64,000 nt of DNA from Streptomyces niger (lineage in GTDB: Bacteria > Actinomycetota > Actinomycetes > Streptomycetales > Streptomycetaceae). The DNA is taken from assembly GCF_000718305.1 (NCBI RefSeq), contig NZ_JOFQ01000019.1:78888-142887 (forward strand). Direction: 5' to 3'. Position numbers and translations under genes: made by a program. The notes beneath the pieces are model-generated. The model saw only the letters and a list, made by a program, of their open reading frames with translations, did not search any database and was not told where the DNA came from. This document shows positions 8,482-20,084 of the stretch, in pieces (position 1 is the first letter of the stretch; each line of letters opens with the position of its first letter).

Positions 8482-9195
8482 TCAGCGCTCCTTCGGTATC
8501 AGCGGCCAGGCCGGTTCCACGTGGGCCGTCGGATCGGCCGTGCGGCGCAAGTAGCGCTGGAAGGACGCGGCCTGGTCGGCTGCTGCCTGGCGCTGGAGGG
8601 CGTGGAGGGCGGGCCGGGTGAGCCCGGCGACCTCCGGGTGCTTGGCGCCTATTCGGCGGGCCACGCCCACCGCGGCCACGGCGTCCGCCCCCGCTTCATG
8701 GGCCGCGTCCAGCACCACTCCGTAGTGCGCGCACAGCGCCTGGAGGGTGCGCTTCCCCTTGCGGTAGGGGTCGAGGTGCTTGTCGAGGACAAGTGGGTCG
8801 ACGACCGGCGCCGGGTCCGTCCCCAGCCGCTCCGACAGCGGCACCACGCCGTGCCGTCGGCACTCGCGGTCCAACAGCGACAGGTCGTACCGGGCGTTCA
8901 TCACCACGAGCGGGGTGCCCTCGCCCAGCGCCGCGGCGAGCGCCTCGGTGATCTCTGTCAGGCCCGCGGCGGCCGGACGGCCGTACTGCCGCACGTAGTC
9001 GGTCGAGAAGCCGTGGATGGCGGAGGCTTCGGGCGGTATCGGCACGCCCGGGTCGAGAATCCAGCTCAGTGCCGGTGCCGCCCGTCCCGCCGCGTCGAGC
9101 CGGATGACGGCGGCCGTGACGACCCGGTCGGTCTCGACGTCGGTGCCCGTGGTCTCCAGGTCGAAGCCGACCAGTGGTTCCTTGTGCCAGCTCAT
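8482..9195 (-). CDS. DEDDh 3'-5' exonuclease (DnaQ-like)
   Basis: 237 residues. ExoI motif FDLETTGTD (D12, E14), ExoII NARYDLSLLD and ExoIII HEAGADA (H-x4-D) give the four metal-binding acidic residues plus the DEDDh histidine. It degrades single-stranded DNA or RNA from the 3' end. GGAGG precedes the ATG closely (GAAGGAGGCCGC-ATG). It is not joined to a polymerase domain. A proofreading subunit is possible, but the size and sequence fit the stand-alone 'exonuclease domain' proteins common in actinomycetes. Confidence 0.93.
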   Translation of the reverse strand: MSWHKEPLVGFDLETTGTDVETDRVVTAAVIRLDAAGRAAPALSWILDPGVPIPPEASAIHGFSTDYVRQYGRPAAAGLTEITEALAAALGEGTPLVVMNARYDLSLLDRECRRHGVVPLSERLGTDPAPVVDPLVLDKHLDPYRKGKRTLQALCAHYGVVLDAAHEAGADAVAAVGVARRIGAKHPEVAGLTRPALHALQRQAAADQAASFQRYLRRTADPTAHVEPAWPLIPKER

Positions 9196-9384
9196 GCGGC
9201 CTCCTTCGGTGGTGCGTCCCCCGTGTCGCACGTGATCGTCCGCCGCGTCCCGCGCGGCCCTGATCTCGTGTTCCCTCACTCTCGCACGCACCACTGACAA
9301 CGCCGCCGGCTCCCGCCGTCGGCCCTTGTTCTTCCCGGTTCTTCCCGCCCGCCCGGCTCGCCCCCCTCCCCTAGGGTGGCCGGT

Positions 9385-10149
9385 ATGGATCTTCAACTGG
9401 CCGGACGGCGTGCGGTGGTGACGGGGAGCAGCGGCGGCATCGGGGCGGCGGTTGCCGACATGCTGGCGGCCGAGGGCTGCGACGTGCTGGTGCACGGGCG
9501 GAACGCGGAGGCCGCCGCCGAGGTCGCGCGCCGGGCGGCGGACCACGGGGTCCGTGCGGACGTGGTGCTCGGCGACCTCGGTGAGCCGGGCGGCGTGGAA
9601 CGGGTAGCCGCCACGGCGCGCGACTTCGGGGTGCACATCCTGGTCAACAACGCCGGGCCGTTCGTGGAGCACGACTGGGACGCCGTACGGCCCGAGGACT
9701 GGCGGGCGGCGTTCGAGGGGAACGTGTTCTCGGCGGCGCGGCTCACGCAGGCGCTGCTGCCCTCGCTCCGCGCGGACGGCTGGGGCCGGGTGATCAACAT
9801 CGGCACCCGGGCTGTGCGGACCCCGCTGCCCAACATGGTCGAGTACTCCGCCGCCAAGGCCGCGGTGGTGAACATGACGACCAGTCTGGCCGGGCACCTG
9901 GCCGGCACGGGGGTCACCGCGAACTGCGTCAGTCCCGGCGTCATCGCCACGCCCTCGATGCACCGGATGTTCGAGGAACGCGGCGAGACCTCGGCGGACG
10001 CGGCCGCTCGGTACGCGCCCAATCCGGTGGGCCGACTGGGGCGCGCCGAGGACATCGCGGGCGCGGTGCTGTACCTCGCGAGCCCCCTGGCCGACTACGT
10101 CAACGGCATCGAGCTGCGCGTGGACGGCGGCATCACCGGCACTCCCTGA
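9385..10149 (+). CDS. SDR family NAD(P)-dependent oxidoreductase
   Basis: 254-residue classical short-chain dehydrogenase. The cofactor loop is TGSSGGIG, the NNAG motif is present, the catalytic Ser position is taken by INIGT, and YSAAK holds the Tyr-Lys pair; the C-terminus DGGITGTP is typical. TAGGGT (9372-9377) lies seven bases before the ATG with no ribosome site, so a leaderless transcript is likely. In INIGT the usual catalytic Ser appears as Thr or is shifted, worth noting for activity. The substrate is unknown. Confidence 0.93.
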   Translation: MDLQLAGRRAVVTGSSGGIGAAVADMLAAEGCDVLVHGRNAEAAAEVARRAADHGVRADVVLGDLGEPGGVERVAATARDFGVHILVNNAGPFVEHDWDAVRPEDWRAAFEGNVFSAARLTQALLPSLRADGWGRVINIGTRAVRTPLPNMVEYSAAKAAVVNMTTSLAGHLAGTGVTANCVSPGVIATPSMHRMFEERGETSADAAARYAPNPVGRLGRAEDIAGAVLYLASPLADYVNGIELRVDGGITGTP

Positions 10150-10215
10150 GCCAGCCGGACCGGCACCCCTGGACGAGAACCCGCGGGAGGTCACGTCCCG
10201 GGAGGGCGCCCGGTA

Positions 10216-10308
10216 GCTGGACGCCCGGGTGGCTGGACGCCCGGGTGGCTGGCACCTGGGCGTCCGGGCACCTCGTCTCAGGACATCCGGGCACCTCGTC
10301 TCAGGACA
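10216..10308. repeat. two adjacent tandem repeats, one crossing a stop codon
   Basis: A 16-base unit (GCTGGACGCCCGGGTG) occurs at 10216-10231 and 10232-10247, with a partial third copy. Next come two exact 23-base units starting TCCGGGCACCTCGTCTCAGG (10263-10285 and 10286-10308). The second 23-base copy contains the TGA stop (10301-10303) and last codons of the HEPN gene on the minus strand, so the end of that gene has been duplicated downstream of itself. Confidence 0.88.
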
Positions 10309-11539
10309 CCGGCCGCGCGTCCGCCCACACGCTCTCGAACTCCTCGCGGTACACCTCGAAGAGGCCGTGGTCGCTCTCCCGGCCGTCCTCATGGCGGACG
10401 ACCTCCCGGCCGCCGCCGCGCAGCACCAGGACCGGCGCCTCTATGCCCCGGCTCCTGCGCAGGTAGGACTGGACGACGGCCAGGCCGTCCGGGCCGTCGC
10501 CGTCGACGAGGTACGCCGTGAAGCGCGGGGTCTCGTCGAAGACCTGGATCTCGAAGGCACCGGGGTCGCGCAGCCGGGCCCGTACCCGCCGCATGTGCAT
10601 GATGTTCATCTCGATCGACCGGCTCATCTCGCCCTTCTTCAGGCCCAGCTCCCGCTCGCGGCGGCGGACCGCGCTGCTGGCCGGGTTGAGGAAGAGCAGC
10701 CGTACCCGGCAGCCGGACTCGGCGAGCCGGACCAGCCGGCGGCCCGAGTAGTTCTGGACGAGCAGGTTCAGGCCTATGCCGACCGCGTCGAGGCGGCGCG
10801 CGCCCCCGAAGAGGTCCTCGGCGGGCAGCTGCCGCTGGAGGCGTACCCGGTCGGGGTGGACGCCCACGACATCGGCGTAGCGGTCGCCCACCAGGTCCTC
10901 GACGGCGTCGATGGGGAGCCGTCCGGCCGTACGGGTGCCGATGCCGGAGCCCAGTATCTCCAGGAGGCGTGCGGAGGCGCGTTCGGCCTGCGCGAGCACC
11001 GTCTCGGAGAGCGCGCGGTTGCGGGAGACGATGTTGCGGGCGACCTCCAGCTCGTCCAGGGCGAGCTCGACGTCGCGCCGGTCGTCGAAGTACGGCTCGA
11101 AGCAGGGCCAGTGCTGGACCATCAGCTCGCGCAGCTGCGGAAGGGTGAGGAAGCTGATGATGTTGTCGTCGGCCGGGTCGAGGAGGTAGCCCTTGCGGCG
11201 GCTGACCTCGCGTACGGCGACGGCGCGCTGCACCCACTCCTGACCGGCGGGCCCGGCCGCCGCGACCACCCATTCGTCGCCGTGCACCGGTTCGTAGATG
11301 GGGCGCAGCACGGCCGCCACGACGGCACGCAGCCGTTGTTCGACCAGATTCAGCCAGATGTAGGCACGCCCGGCGCGTCTGGCGCGGGTGCGTACCTCGC
11401 TCCAGGCCTCGGCGTCCCACTCCAGCTCCGCCCCGATCTCCAGGGGACGTGCGAGGGACACCGCGCCGGGCGGTGCGTCGATGGAGCCGCCCTCATGACC
11501 ATCGTCACCAGGAGGCAACTCCAACCCGCCCGAGCTCAC
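10301..11539 (-). CDS. SAV2148-family HEPN domain protein
   Basis: 412 residues from GTG 11539, chosen because the conserved family start SSGGLELPPGD follows; the frame stays open upstream to 11635. Residues about 45-185 resemble a Swt1-type HEPN helical domain ending in RNIVSRNR (168-175). The RNase signature R-N-x3-H would place His at 173, where this protein has Arg. Residues about 270-400 (VRLLFLNPASSAV, FEIQVFDETPRFTAYL, LRG) look like the PLD-like/DUF5919 effector-sensing domain. The family is conserved across Streptomyces without known function. The stop lies in a duplicated 23-base repeat. Confidence 0.85.
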   Translation of the reverse strand: MSSGGLELPPGDDGHEGGSIDAPPGAVSLARPLEIGAELEWDAEAWSEVRTRARRAGRAYIWLNLVEQRLRAVVAAVLRPIYEPVHGDEWVVAAAGPAGQEWVQRAVAVREVSRRKGYLLDPADDNIISFLTLPQLRELMVQHWPCFEPYFDDRRDVELALDELEVARNIVSRNRALSETVLAQAERASARLLEILGSGIGTRTAGRLPIDAVEDLVGDRYADVVGVHPDRVRLQRQLPAEDLFGGARRLDAVGIGLNLLVQNYSGRRLVRLAESGCRVRLLFLNPASSAVRRRERELGLKKGEMSRSIEMNIMHMRRVRARLRDPGAFEIQVFDETPRFTAYLVDGDGPDGLAVVQSYLRRSRGIEAPVLVLRGGGREVVRHEDGRESDHGLFEVYREEFESVWADARPVS

Positions 11540-12054
11540 CTGTACACCGCCTTCCGAACCTCCGTGCCAACGATCAAGGCACCCTACTGCGGGTCCGGGA
11601 GAGGGTGCAGCCGGATGCGCCGACTCTTCCACCAACTCCCCTTATTCGCCGTGCCCGTTGTGTCCGGAAAGGGCAGCGGGCGTGAGCGGAGTCATAGTCG
11701 CGCCGCGGGGAGCCACGCCGGAGTCCCGGCGGCCTCTCCCCTCGTCACGCGCCTCGCGAGGGGTTCGGGGTGGCTCCGGAGACGGCTGGGAACGAGGCCG
11801 AAAGTGATCGCTCGGTCGCCGCGACACGCCCAGGACGCACCTTCCTGCGCATTATGTCGCTATACATCGTGATTACGGTCGGACACCTGATCGTTCCCCC
11901 GGTCGGAGGACCCTCTTTCGCGGCAGGTTGCCTGACTTTCGGCGAAGATCTCGCGAACGTCCCACTGTTTGCCGCTCATCGGGGAAGAATTCCGGTTCGG
12001 TCCGCGGTCGTCAGTCCGTCGCGGCGCCCCTCGAGGAAGTGGAAGAGTCGACGC
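11540..12054. other. divergent intergenic region between the HEPN gene and glgX
   Basis: About 515 bases. The GlgX frame stays open upstream to 11770, but the family N-terminus (VWPGQAYPLGATYDGAGTNF) shows that translation starts at 12055. The stretch around 11850-11900 is relatively AT-rich and probably holds promoters for one or both genes. No confident -35/-10 pair, RNA gene or small gene was identified. Confidence 0.4.
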
Positions 12055-14193
<2,139 letters not shown>

Positions 14194-15659
14194 GGAGCGC
14201 CGCGTCCGCTTCCGCGCCCGGCCGGTCGCTGCCGTACGAAGACGTGCTCGCCGGCCGGCTGCGGAAGCGGACGGTCAGCGCGAGGCACAGCACGAGGCCG
14301 GCGGCGGCGACCGCGACGGCGAACGCGGCCGCCGGGCCGTACGTCTCCGCCAGCCGCCCGGACAGGGCCAGCGCGAGGGCCTGCCCGCCGACGATCGAAC
14401 TGGTCAGGAAGGCCATCGACTCGGCCATTCGACGCGCCGGCACGAGCCGTTCGGTGAGCGCGAAGATCGTGATGAGGTGCGGTGCGAAGGCGACCCCGAG
14501 CACCACGGCCACCGCGTACAGCGCGCCGAGGGAGCCGACGAAGAGCAGCGGCACGGAGAGCGCGGTCAGGCCGACGGCGGCGGCCCGCCAGCGGGCGGGC
14601 AGGCCGATGCGGGCCGGGACGAGGACCAGCGACAGTCCCGCCACGGCGCTCATCACGCCCATGGCGGCGTAGACCAGGCCCGCGTGGCCGGGGACGCCGA
14701 GCCGTTCGGTGAGCGCGGTGATGCCTGCCTGCGAAGCGCCGAACATGGCGCCCTGCAGGGCCATGGAGACGCGCAGGACGTGCGCGGCCCGCGGAATGCC
14801 GGGGCGGTCGCGCCGGGCCGTCCTGCGGCGTTCTCGCGCCTCGGCGTGTCGCTGCCGCCACGTGCGTCGGTCGGGGTGCGCGGTACGGCCACGCGGCGTG
14901 ACAGCGTCCGACGTGCGTGTGCCGGGGGCCGTCAGCCGGGCCGTCCGGTGCAGCGCGAACGCCGAGCCGCAGCCGGCCAGGAGGAGCGCCGCCAGGGCCA
15001 GGGCTACGGCGGGATGGGCGATCGACGCGGCCACGCCCACCAGGGCCGGGCCCAGCACGAAGGACACCTCGTCCAGCGTGCCCTCCCAGGAGAGCGCGGC
15101 ATTCACCGTGCGCTCGTCGGCGCCGCCGCGCCGGACGAGTGCGACCGTCCGGGTCCTGGCGAGCGGCCCCACCTGGGGGACGGTCAGGCCGGCGAGCAGC
15201 CCGAGGAGGGCCAGCGGAAGCGTGGCCACGTGGGCCGGCGCGGCGAGCACGAGGGCGGCGACGGCGACGGCGTTGGCCCAGCAGGCCGCGAGGACCACCG
15301 GGCGCTGGCCGAGCCGGTCGGCGAGCCGGCCGATGAGCGGGCCCGCCACGGTCTGCCCGGCGGCCAGTGCGCCGCCGACCACGCCCGCCGCCGCCAGGCT
15401 GCCGCTGGTCTCCGCGACCAGCAGGACGCTGCCGAGCTGGCACATGGCGGTGGGCAGCCGGCCGAGGAAGGAGACGACGGGCAGCACGGGGCCGCAGGCG
15501 GCGAGCACGGTGCGGTAAGTGGCCAGTACAGCGGTCATCGCCCGACGCTATCGGGCCGGCCGGCCCGGCCAGTACGGGCAGGACGTACGAACGAAAATCG
15601 GGGCACACCCCGCCCGATCGGATGAAGCAACAAGGCACCGTGCGGGTACGTGTGTCCCC

Positions 15660-18284
15660 ATGACGCCCGAATTCAGCGCGCCGCCCACCGCCACCTACCG
15701 GTTGCAGCTCCAGCCCGGCTTCCCGTTCGCCGCGGCCGAGAAGGCCGTGCCGTACCTCGCCGACCTGGGCGTCTCGCATCTGCATCTGTCGCCCGTGCTC
15801 GGCGCCGTCCCCGGGTCCACGCACGGGTACGACGTGGTGGACCACTCCGTGGTGCGCGCCGAACTGGGCGGGGAGGAGGGGCTGCGCGCGCTGGCGCGGA
15901 CCGCCGCCGCACACGGCCTGCGGCTCGTGGTGGACCTGGTGCCCAACCACATGGCCCGGCCGGCGCCCGCTTCCTTGAACGGGCCGCTGTGGTCCGTTCT
16001 GCGGGACGGGCCCGCCTCACCGTACGCCCGCTGGTTCGACATCGACTGGGAGGGCGGGCACGGCGGGCGGCTGCTGATGCCCGTACTGGGCGGCAGGTTG
16101 GCCGACGAGCTGCCCACGATGCGCATCGAAGGGGACGTGCTGCGCTACCACGAACACGCGTTCCCCATCCGGCCGGGTACGGAGCGGCTGCCGCTCCCCC
16201 AGCTCCTCGATGCGCAGTGGTACCGGCTCTCCTGGTGGCGGCTGGCCCGCACGGAGTTGAACTACCGGCGCTTCTTCACCATCTCCGAACTGATCGCGGT
16301 CCGCGTCGAGGACCCGGAAGTCTTCCGGGCGACGCACGCGACGGTGCTGCGGCTCGTCGAGGACGGCGTGATCGACGGGCTGCGCATCGACCACCCGGAC
16401 GGGCTGGCGGACCCCGCGGGCTACCTGACGCGGCTGAGCCAGGCCACGGGCGGGCGCTGGACCGTCGTGGAGAAGATCCTCACCGGCGACGAACGGCTGC
16501 CGCGGAGCTGGGCGTGCGCGGGCACCACGGGATACGACGCGCTGCGCCACATCGACGGGCTCTTCGTGTGCCCGGAGGGTGCCGAGTTGCTTTTCGGGGC
16601 CTACCGGGATGCCGTGGCACCGCTGGCGGACCGCGGCGGCGACTGGGAGGAAACGGTACGGCAGGCCGCGTACGAAGTCGTCACCCACGACCTGGCGGCC
16701 GAGGTCGACCGCCTGGTGCGGACGGCGACGCGTATCAGTGAGCGCGCCCCGCACCACGGGGACCACGCGCCTTGGGCCGTGCGCCGCGCCCTGCACGAAC
16801 TGCTCGTCCGGCTGCCCGTGTACCGCCCGTACGCACAGGACCCGTGGTGCGCGGAACGGGACGCGGCGATGCTGGAGTCCGCCGCGGAGGGGGCTGCCGC
16901 CGCCTTCGAGGTGCGCGAGGAGGCCCGCTCCGTGGAGCTGGTGCGGGACCTGGCGCTGGACCGCCGGGGCGGCGACGCCGAGGGCGACGACGCCGCGGAC
17001 CGCGCCGACTTCGCCGCCCGCTTCGCGCAGACCGCCGCGGCGCTGCACGCCAAGTCGGTCGAGGACCGCGCGTTCTACCGCTACACGCCGCTGCTGTCGG
17101 CCTGCGAGGTCGGCGGCGACCCCGGCTGCCCGGCGGTCACCGTGGACGCGTTCCACGCCTTCTGCGGCCATCTGCAGGAGAACTGGCCGACGTCCGGCAC
17201 GGTGCTGTCCACCCACGACACGAAGCGCAGCTCCGACGTCCGCGCCCGCATCGCCGCGCTGAGCGAGTGCCCCGAAGGCTGGCGCGAGGTCCTGACCCGT
17301 CTGAACACCCGTACGGCGCTCACCCTGGACGGCCCGGAGCCCGATCCGCAGATGGCCTGGGCGGCCTGGCAGACGGCCTTCGGGATGGCGCGCCCGGGGG
17401 CGGGTGCGGAGCCGGGGACGGCGGCCGCTCCGCGTACGTGCGCCGGCACCGACCTGTACCGGCAGAACGGCATCGCCCCGTATCGGCAGAACGACGTCAC
17501 CTCGTACCCGCAGGACGGCGTCACCTCGTACCCGCAGGACGGTGTCTCCTTCGAAAGGCTCGAACCGGCGATCCTGAAGGCCGTGCGGGAGTCGGCACTG
17601 CACACCACGTGGACCGAGCAGGACTCCGCCTACGAGGAGGCGGTCACCGACTTCTTGGAGGCGGGCCCGTGCAGCCCGGCCGCCGCCGCCGAACTGGCCG
17701 CGTTCGCCGACGAGCTGTCCCCCTTCGTCCGCGCCAACGTGCTCGGTGCGGCGCTGCTGCACCTCACCATGCCGGGCGTGCCGGACCTGTATCAGGGCAC
17801 CGAGCGCGAGTACACGGCGCTCGTCGACCCCGACAACCGTGCGCCCGCGCGCTACTCCCCGGAGTTCCTGGCCGACGTGGACGGTGGCACGGACGGCGGG
17901 GCGGCGGCCGGCGACCCGCACGGCTTCCCGGACCTCTCCGCCGAGAAGCTGCGGCTGACCGCTGCCGCGCTGCGGCTGCGCCGCGCGCACCCCGACTGGT
18001 TCGGCCCGGAAGGCACCTACCGGCCGCTGCACGCCGAGGGGGATCCGGACCGGCACTGCGTGGCGTTCGCCCGCGCGGACCGCGCGGTGACCGTGGCCAC
18101 CCGGCTCTCGCTCCGCCTCGCGGAGTCCGGTGGGTGGCACTCGGCCGCCCTGCGGCTGCCGGAGGCGCCGTCCGGGGTCTGGCACGACCTGCTCACGGGC
18201 CGCGACTTCGAGGGCCCGTCCGTACCGCTGGCCGCGCTCCTGGACCGGCTTCCGGTCGCGCTCCTCGTGCTCAGCGCCCGGTGA
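15660..18284 (+). CDS. treY: malto-oligosyltrehalose synthase TreY
   Basis: 874-residue GH13 enzyme that isomerises the terminal alpha-1,4 bond of maltodextrins to alpha-1,1. The N-terminal TATYRLQLQPGF, GVSHLHLSPVL and STHGYDVVDH motifs and VVDLVPNHMA are diagnostic of TreY. DGLRIDHPDGLADP carries the catalytic Asp and VEKIL the acid Glu. Residues about 598-628 hold an extra low-complexity insert of four PYRQND/SYPQDG-type repeats (DNA 17451-17543). No Shine-Dalgarno sequence is seen before ATG 15660. It overlaps the convergent FHA gene by 14 bases. Confidence 0.96.
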   Translation: MTPEFSAPPTATYRLQLQPGFPFAAAEKAVPYLADLGVSHLHLSPVLGAVPGSTHGYDVVDHSVVRAELGGEEGLRALARTAAAHGLRLVVDLVPNHMARPAPASLNGPLWSVLRDGPASPYARWFDIDWEGGHGGRLLMPVLGGRLADELPTMRIEGDVLRYHEHAFPIRPGTERLPLPQLLDAQWYRLSWWRLARTELNYRRFFTISELIAVRVEDPEVFRATHATVLRLVEDGVIDGLRIDHPDGLADPAGYLTRLSQATGGRWTVVEKILTGDERLPRSWACAGTTGYDALRHIDGLFVCPEGAELLFGAYRDAVAPLADRGGDWEETVRQAAYEVVTHDLAAEVDRLVRTATRISERAPHHGDHAPWAVRRALHELLVRLPVYRPYAQDPWCAERDAAMLESAAEGAAAAFEVREEARSVELVRDLALDRRGGDAEGDDAADRADFAARFAQTAAALHAKSVEDRAFYRYTPLLSACEVGGDPGCPAVTVDAFHAFCGHLQENWPTSGTVLSTHDTKRSSDVRARIAALSECPEGWREVLTRLNTRTALTLDGPEPDPQMAWAAWQTAFGMARPGAGAEPGTAAAPRTCAGTDLYRQNGIAPYRQNDVTSYPQDGVTSYPQDGVSFERLEPAILKAVRESALHTTWTEQDSAYEEAVTDFLEAGPCSPAAAAELAAFADELSPFVRANVLGAALLHLTMPGVPDLYQGTEREYTALVDPDNRAPARYSPEFLADVDGGTDGGAAAGDPHGFPDLSAEKLRLTAAALRLRRAHPDWFGPEGTYRPLHAEGDPDRHCVAFARADRAVTVATRLSLRLAESGGWHSAALRLPEAPSGVWHDLLTGRDFEGPSVPLAALLDRLPVALLVLSAR

Positions 18285-18822
18285 GCACGTAGGCGACGCT
18301 GCCGAAGCTGACGTGGTCGCCGGGGGCCACGGCGACCTCACCCAGGACCCGGCGGCCGTTGACGTACGTGCCGTTCATGGAGCCGAGGTCGCGCAGCAAC
18401 CAGGTGCCCCCGGAGGTGCGGAGCTGCGCGTGGCTACGGGAGACCGTGTCGTGGTGGAGGCGCAGCCCGGCCCCCGGAGCGCGGCCTATCAGGAGGGGGA
18501 TCGGTCCGGGGTCGGGCAGCAGCAGCTTGGGGAGGCGCTCCGTGCGCCACGCTCTGCGGACCGTGAGGTGGAAGGAGGACGCCTTGCCGACCGCGCGCAG
18601 CACGGCGGCCTGGAAGCGGCCGCGGGTGGCCAAGTCGCCGGTCGCCCGGTCCAGTTCGGCGCGGTGTCGGGCGGATAGCACCAGCTCCAGGCGGCGCAGG
18701 AAGGTGTCCTGGGACAGCCGCCCGTCGGCCGCGCCCTCGCGCAGCAGCTCCAGCGCGCGGTCCCGCTCGGCATCCGACAACCGGGCCGGCCGTGCCGGGA
18801 ATTCGAGCGATGACATGTCCAT
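18271..18822 (-). CDS. DUF1707 and FHA domain protein
   Basis: 183 residues. The N-terminal DUF1707 (about 14-66: RLSDAERDRALELLREGAAD, then RLSQDTFLRRL) is followed by a forkhead-associated domain (about 105-182) with GR, SRSHAQL, and GSMNGTYVNG motifs that bind phosphothreonine. Streptomyces proteins of this kind are thought to dock Ser/Thr-kinase targets, often at the membrane, but no transmembrane helix is seen here. GGAG precedes the ATG; MSS at 18816 is an alternative. It sits convergently between treY and the GNAT gene. Confidence 0.9.
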   Translation of the reverse strand: MDMSSLEFPARPARLSDAERDRALELLREGAADGRLSQDTFLRRLELVLSARHRAELDRATGDLATRGRFQAAVLRAVGKASSFHLTVRRAWRTERLPKLLLPDPGPIPLLIGRAPGAGLRLHHDTVSRSHAQLRTSGGTWLLRDLGSMNGTYVNGRRVLGEVAVAPGDHVSFGSVAYVLTGR

Positions 18823-19100
18823 GATTCTCCGGCCGGCCTGCGTTCCTGTCCAGATGAGGCCTGACCGTCACCCGGCCTCCCCTCGGAGGACGACTCCGGG
18901 GCCCGGTCAGTTCCCCGGAAAACACCTGGTGTGCCGCACGGTACGACGGATAAGGTCCCACCACAGTACGGGAACGTACGAGCGAAAGGAGGCGAAACGG
19001 CATGTACGGCACCGCCGATGACCTGTTCGCGCACTCCCGCTCCGCCCGCTCGCTACGCTGACGGGCCGTCGGGAGCGCGCCTCCCGAGGGGACCCCACCC

Positions 19101-20018
19101 GTGACCGATCCGGTCATCCGCGCGCTCACCGAGGACGACGCGCATCTCTTCCACACCCTGGACGACCCCACGGCCCCGCTCCTGGGCCACGAACGCTTCG
19201 GCCGCCCCTACGCCACGCGTGCGGCCGGCGGCGAGTACCGCCCCGACTGGACGTGGGTCGCGCTGCGCGACGGCGTCGTCGTGGCACGCGCCGCGTGGTG
19301 GGCGGGACCGGACGACGCCCGCCCGCTCTCCCTGGACCGGCTGGACTTCGCGCCCGGCGAGGCGGCCGCCGCGACGGAGCTGTTGCGCACCGCGCCGCTG
19401 TCGGCCGAGTACGTGCTGATGCTGCCACCCGGATGGCGGGATCTGCCCACCGTACGGGCCGCCGCCGCGGCCCGCACCGCTGTCGTGCGGGCCGCGGGGC
19501 TGCGTCTCATGGTCGAGCGCTTCCGGTACACCTGGACCCCCGAATGCGGCGTGCCGGCGGCCCCCGGGCGGCTGGTCTTCCGGCCGGAGCCGGACGACGA
19601 GGTGCTCCTGGACGTGCTCCGGGAGGTCGAGCGGGGCTCGCTGGACGCACACGCCCGACAGACCGTCGCCGCGGGCGGCATCGAGCGGGCCGCCCGCGAG
19701 GAGCTGGAGTTCTTCCACTGGTGCCCGTCGCCGCGCGAGTGGTGGCGGGTGGCGTACACGCCCGCGGGCGACGTGGTGGGGCTGCATGTCCCCGCCCGCA
19801 ACCACACCTCCCCGATCGTCGGCTTCATCGGGGTGGTTCCCGGCCAACGTGGCCACGGCTACGCCTACGACCTGCTGGTCGACTGCACACGGCGGCTGGC
19901 CTCGCTCGGCGTGGACCGCATCGTCGCCGATACGGACCAGCACAACACCCCAATGGCGGCGGCATTCGCCAAGGCGGGGTACCCGGTCACCCAGGAGCGT
20001 GCTTTCTTCGACAGGTAG
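19101..20018 (+). CDS. GNAT family N-acetyltransferase
   Basis: 305 residues from GTG 19101. The C-terminal half carries the acetyl-CoA motif VVPGQRGHGYAYDLL (R/Q-x2-G-x-G/A) and the later DTDQHNTPMAAAFAKAGY motif typical of acetyltransferases. The N-terminal half is a degenerate second GNAT-like module. The substrate is unknown. A 66-base gap separates it from treZ on the same strand, so co-transcription is likely. Confidence 0.9.
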   Translation: MTDPVIRALTEDDAHLFHTLDDPTAPLLGHERFGRPYATRAAGGEYRPDWTWVALRDGVVVARAAWWAGPDDARPLSLDRLDFAPGEAAAATELLRTAPLSAEYVLMLPPGWRDLPTVRAAAAARTAVVRAAGLRLMVERFRYTWTPECGVPAAPGRLVFRPEPDDEVLLDVLREVERGSLDAHARQTVAAGGIERAAREELEFFHWCPSPREWWRVAYTPAGDVVGLHVPARNHTSPIVGFIGVVPGQRGHGYAYDLLVDCTRRLASLGVDRIVADTDQHNTPMAAAFAKAGYPVTQERAFFDR

Positions 20019-20084
20019 GCGTGCGCAGGTGCATCGGGTCCGAGGGGCGCGTCGCCGTGCTGTGGCGAGGAGGGAGAGGCCATC

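Noticed and set aside
9376..9384. Upstream GTG start for the SDR gene
   Set aside because: It would lie only three codons upstream and inside the likely -10 region of a leaderless promoter; ATG 9385 fits the family N-terminus.
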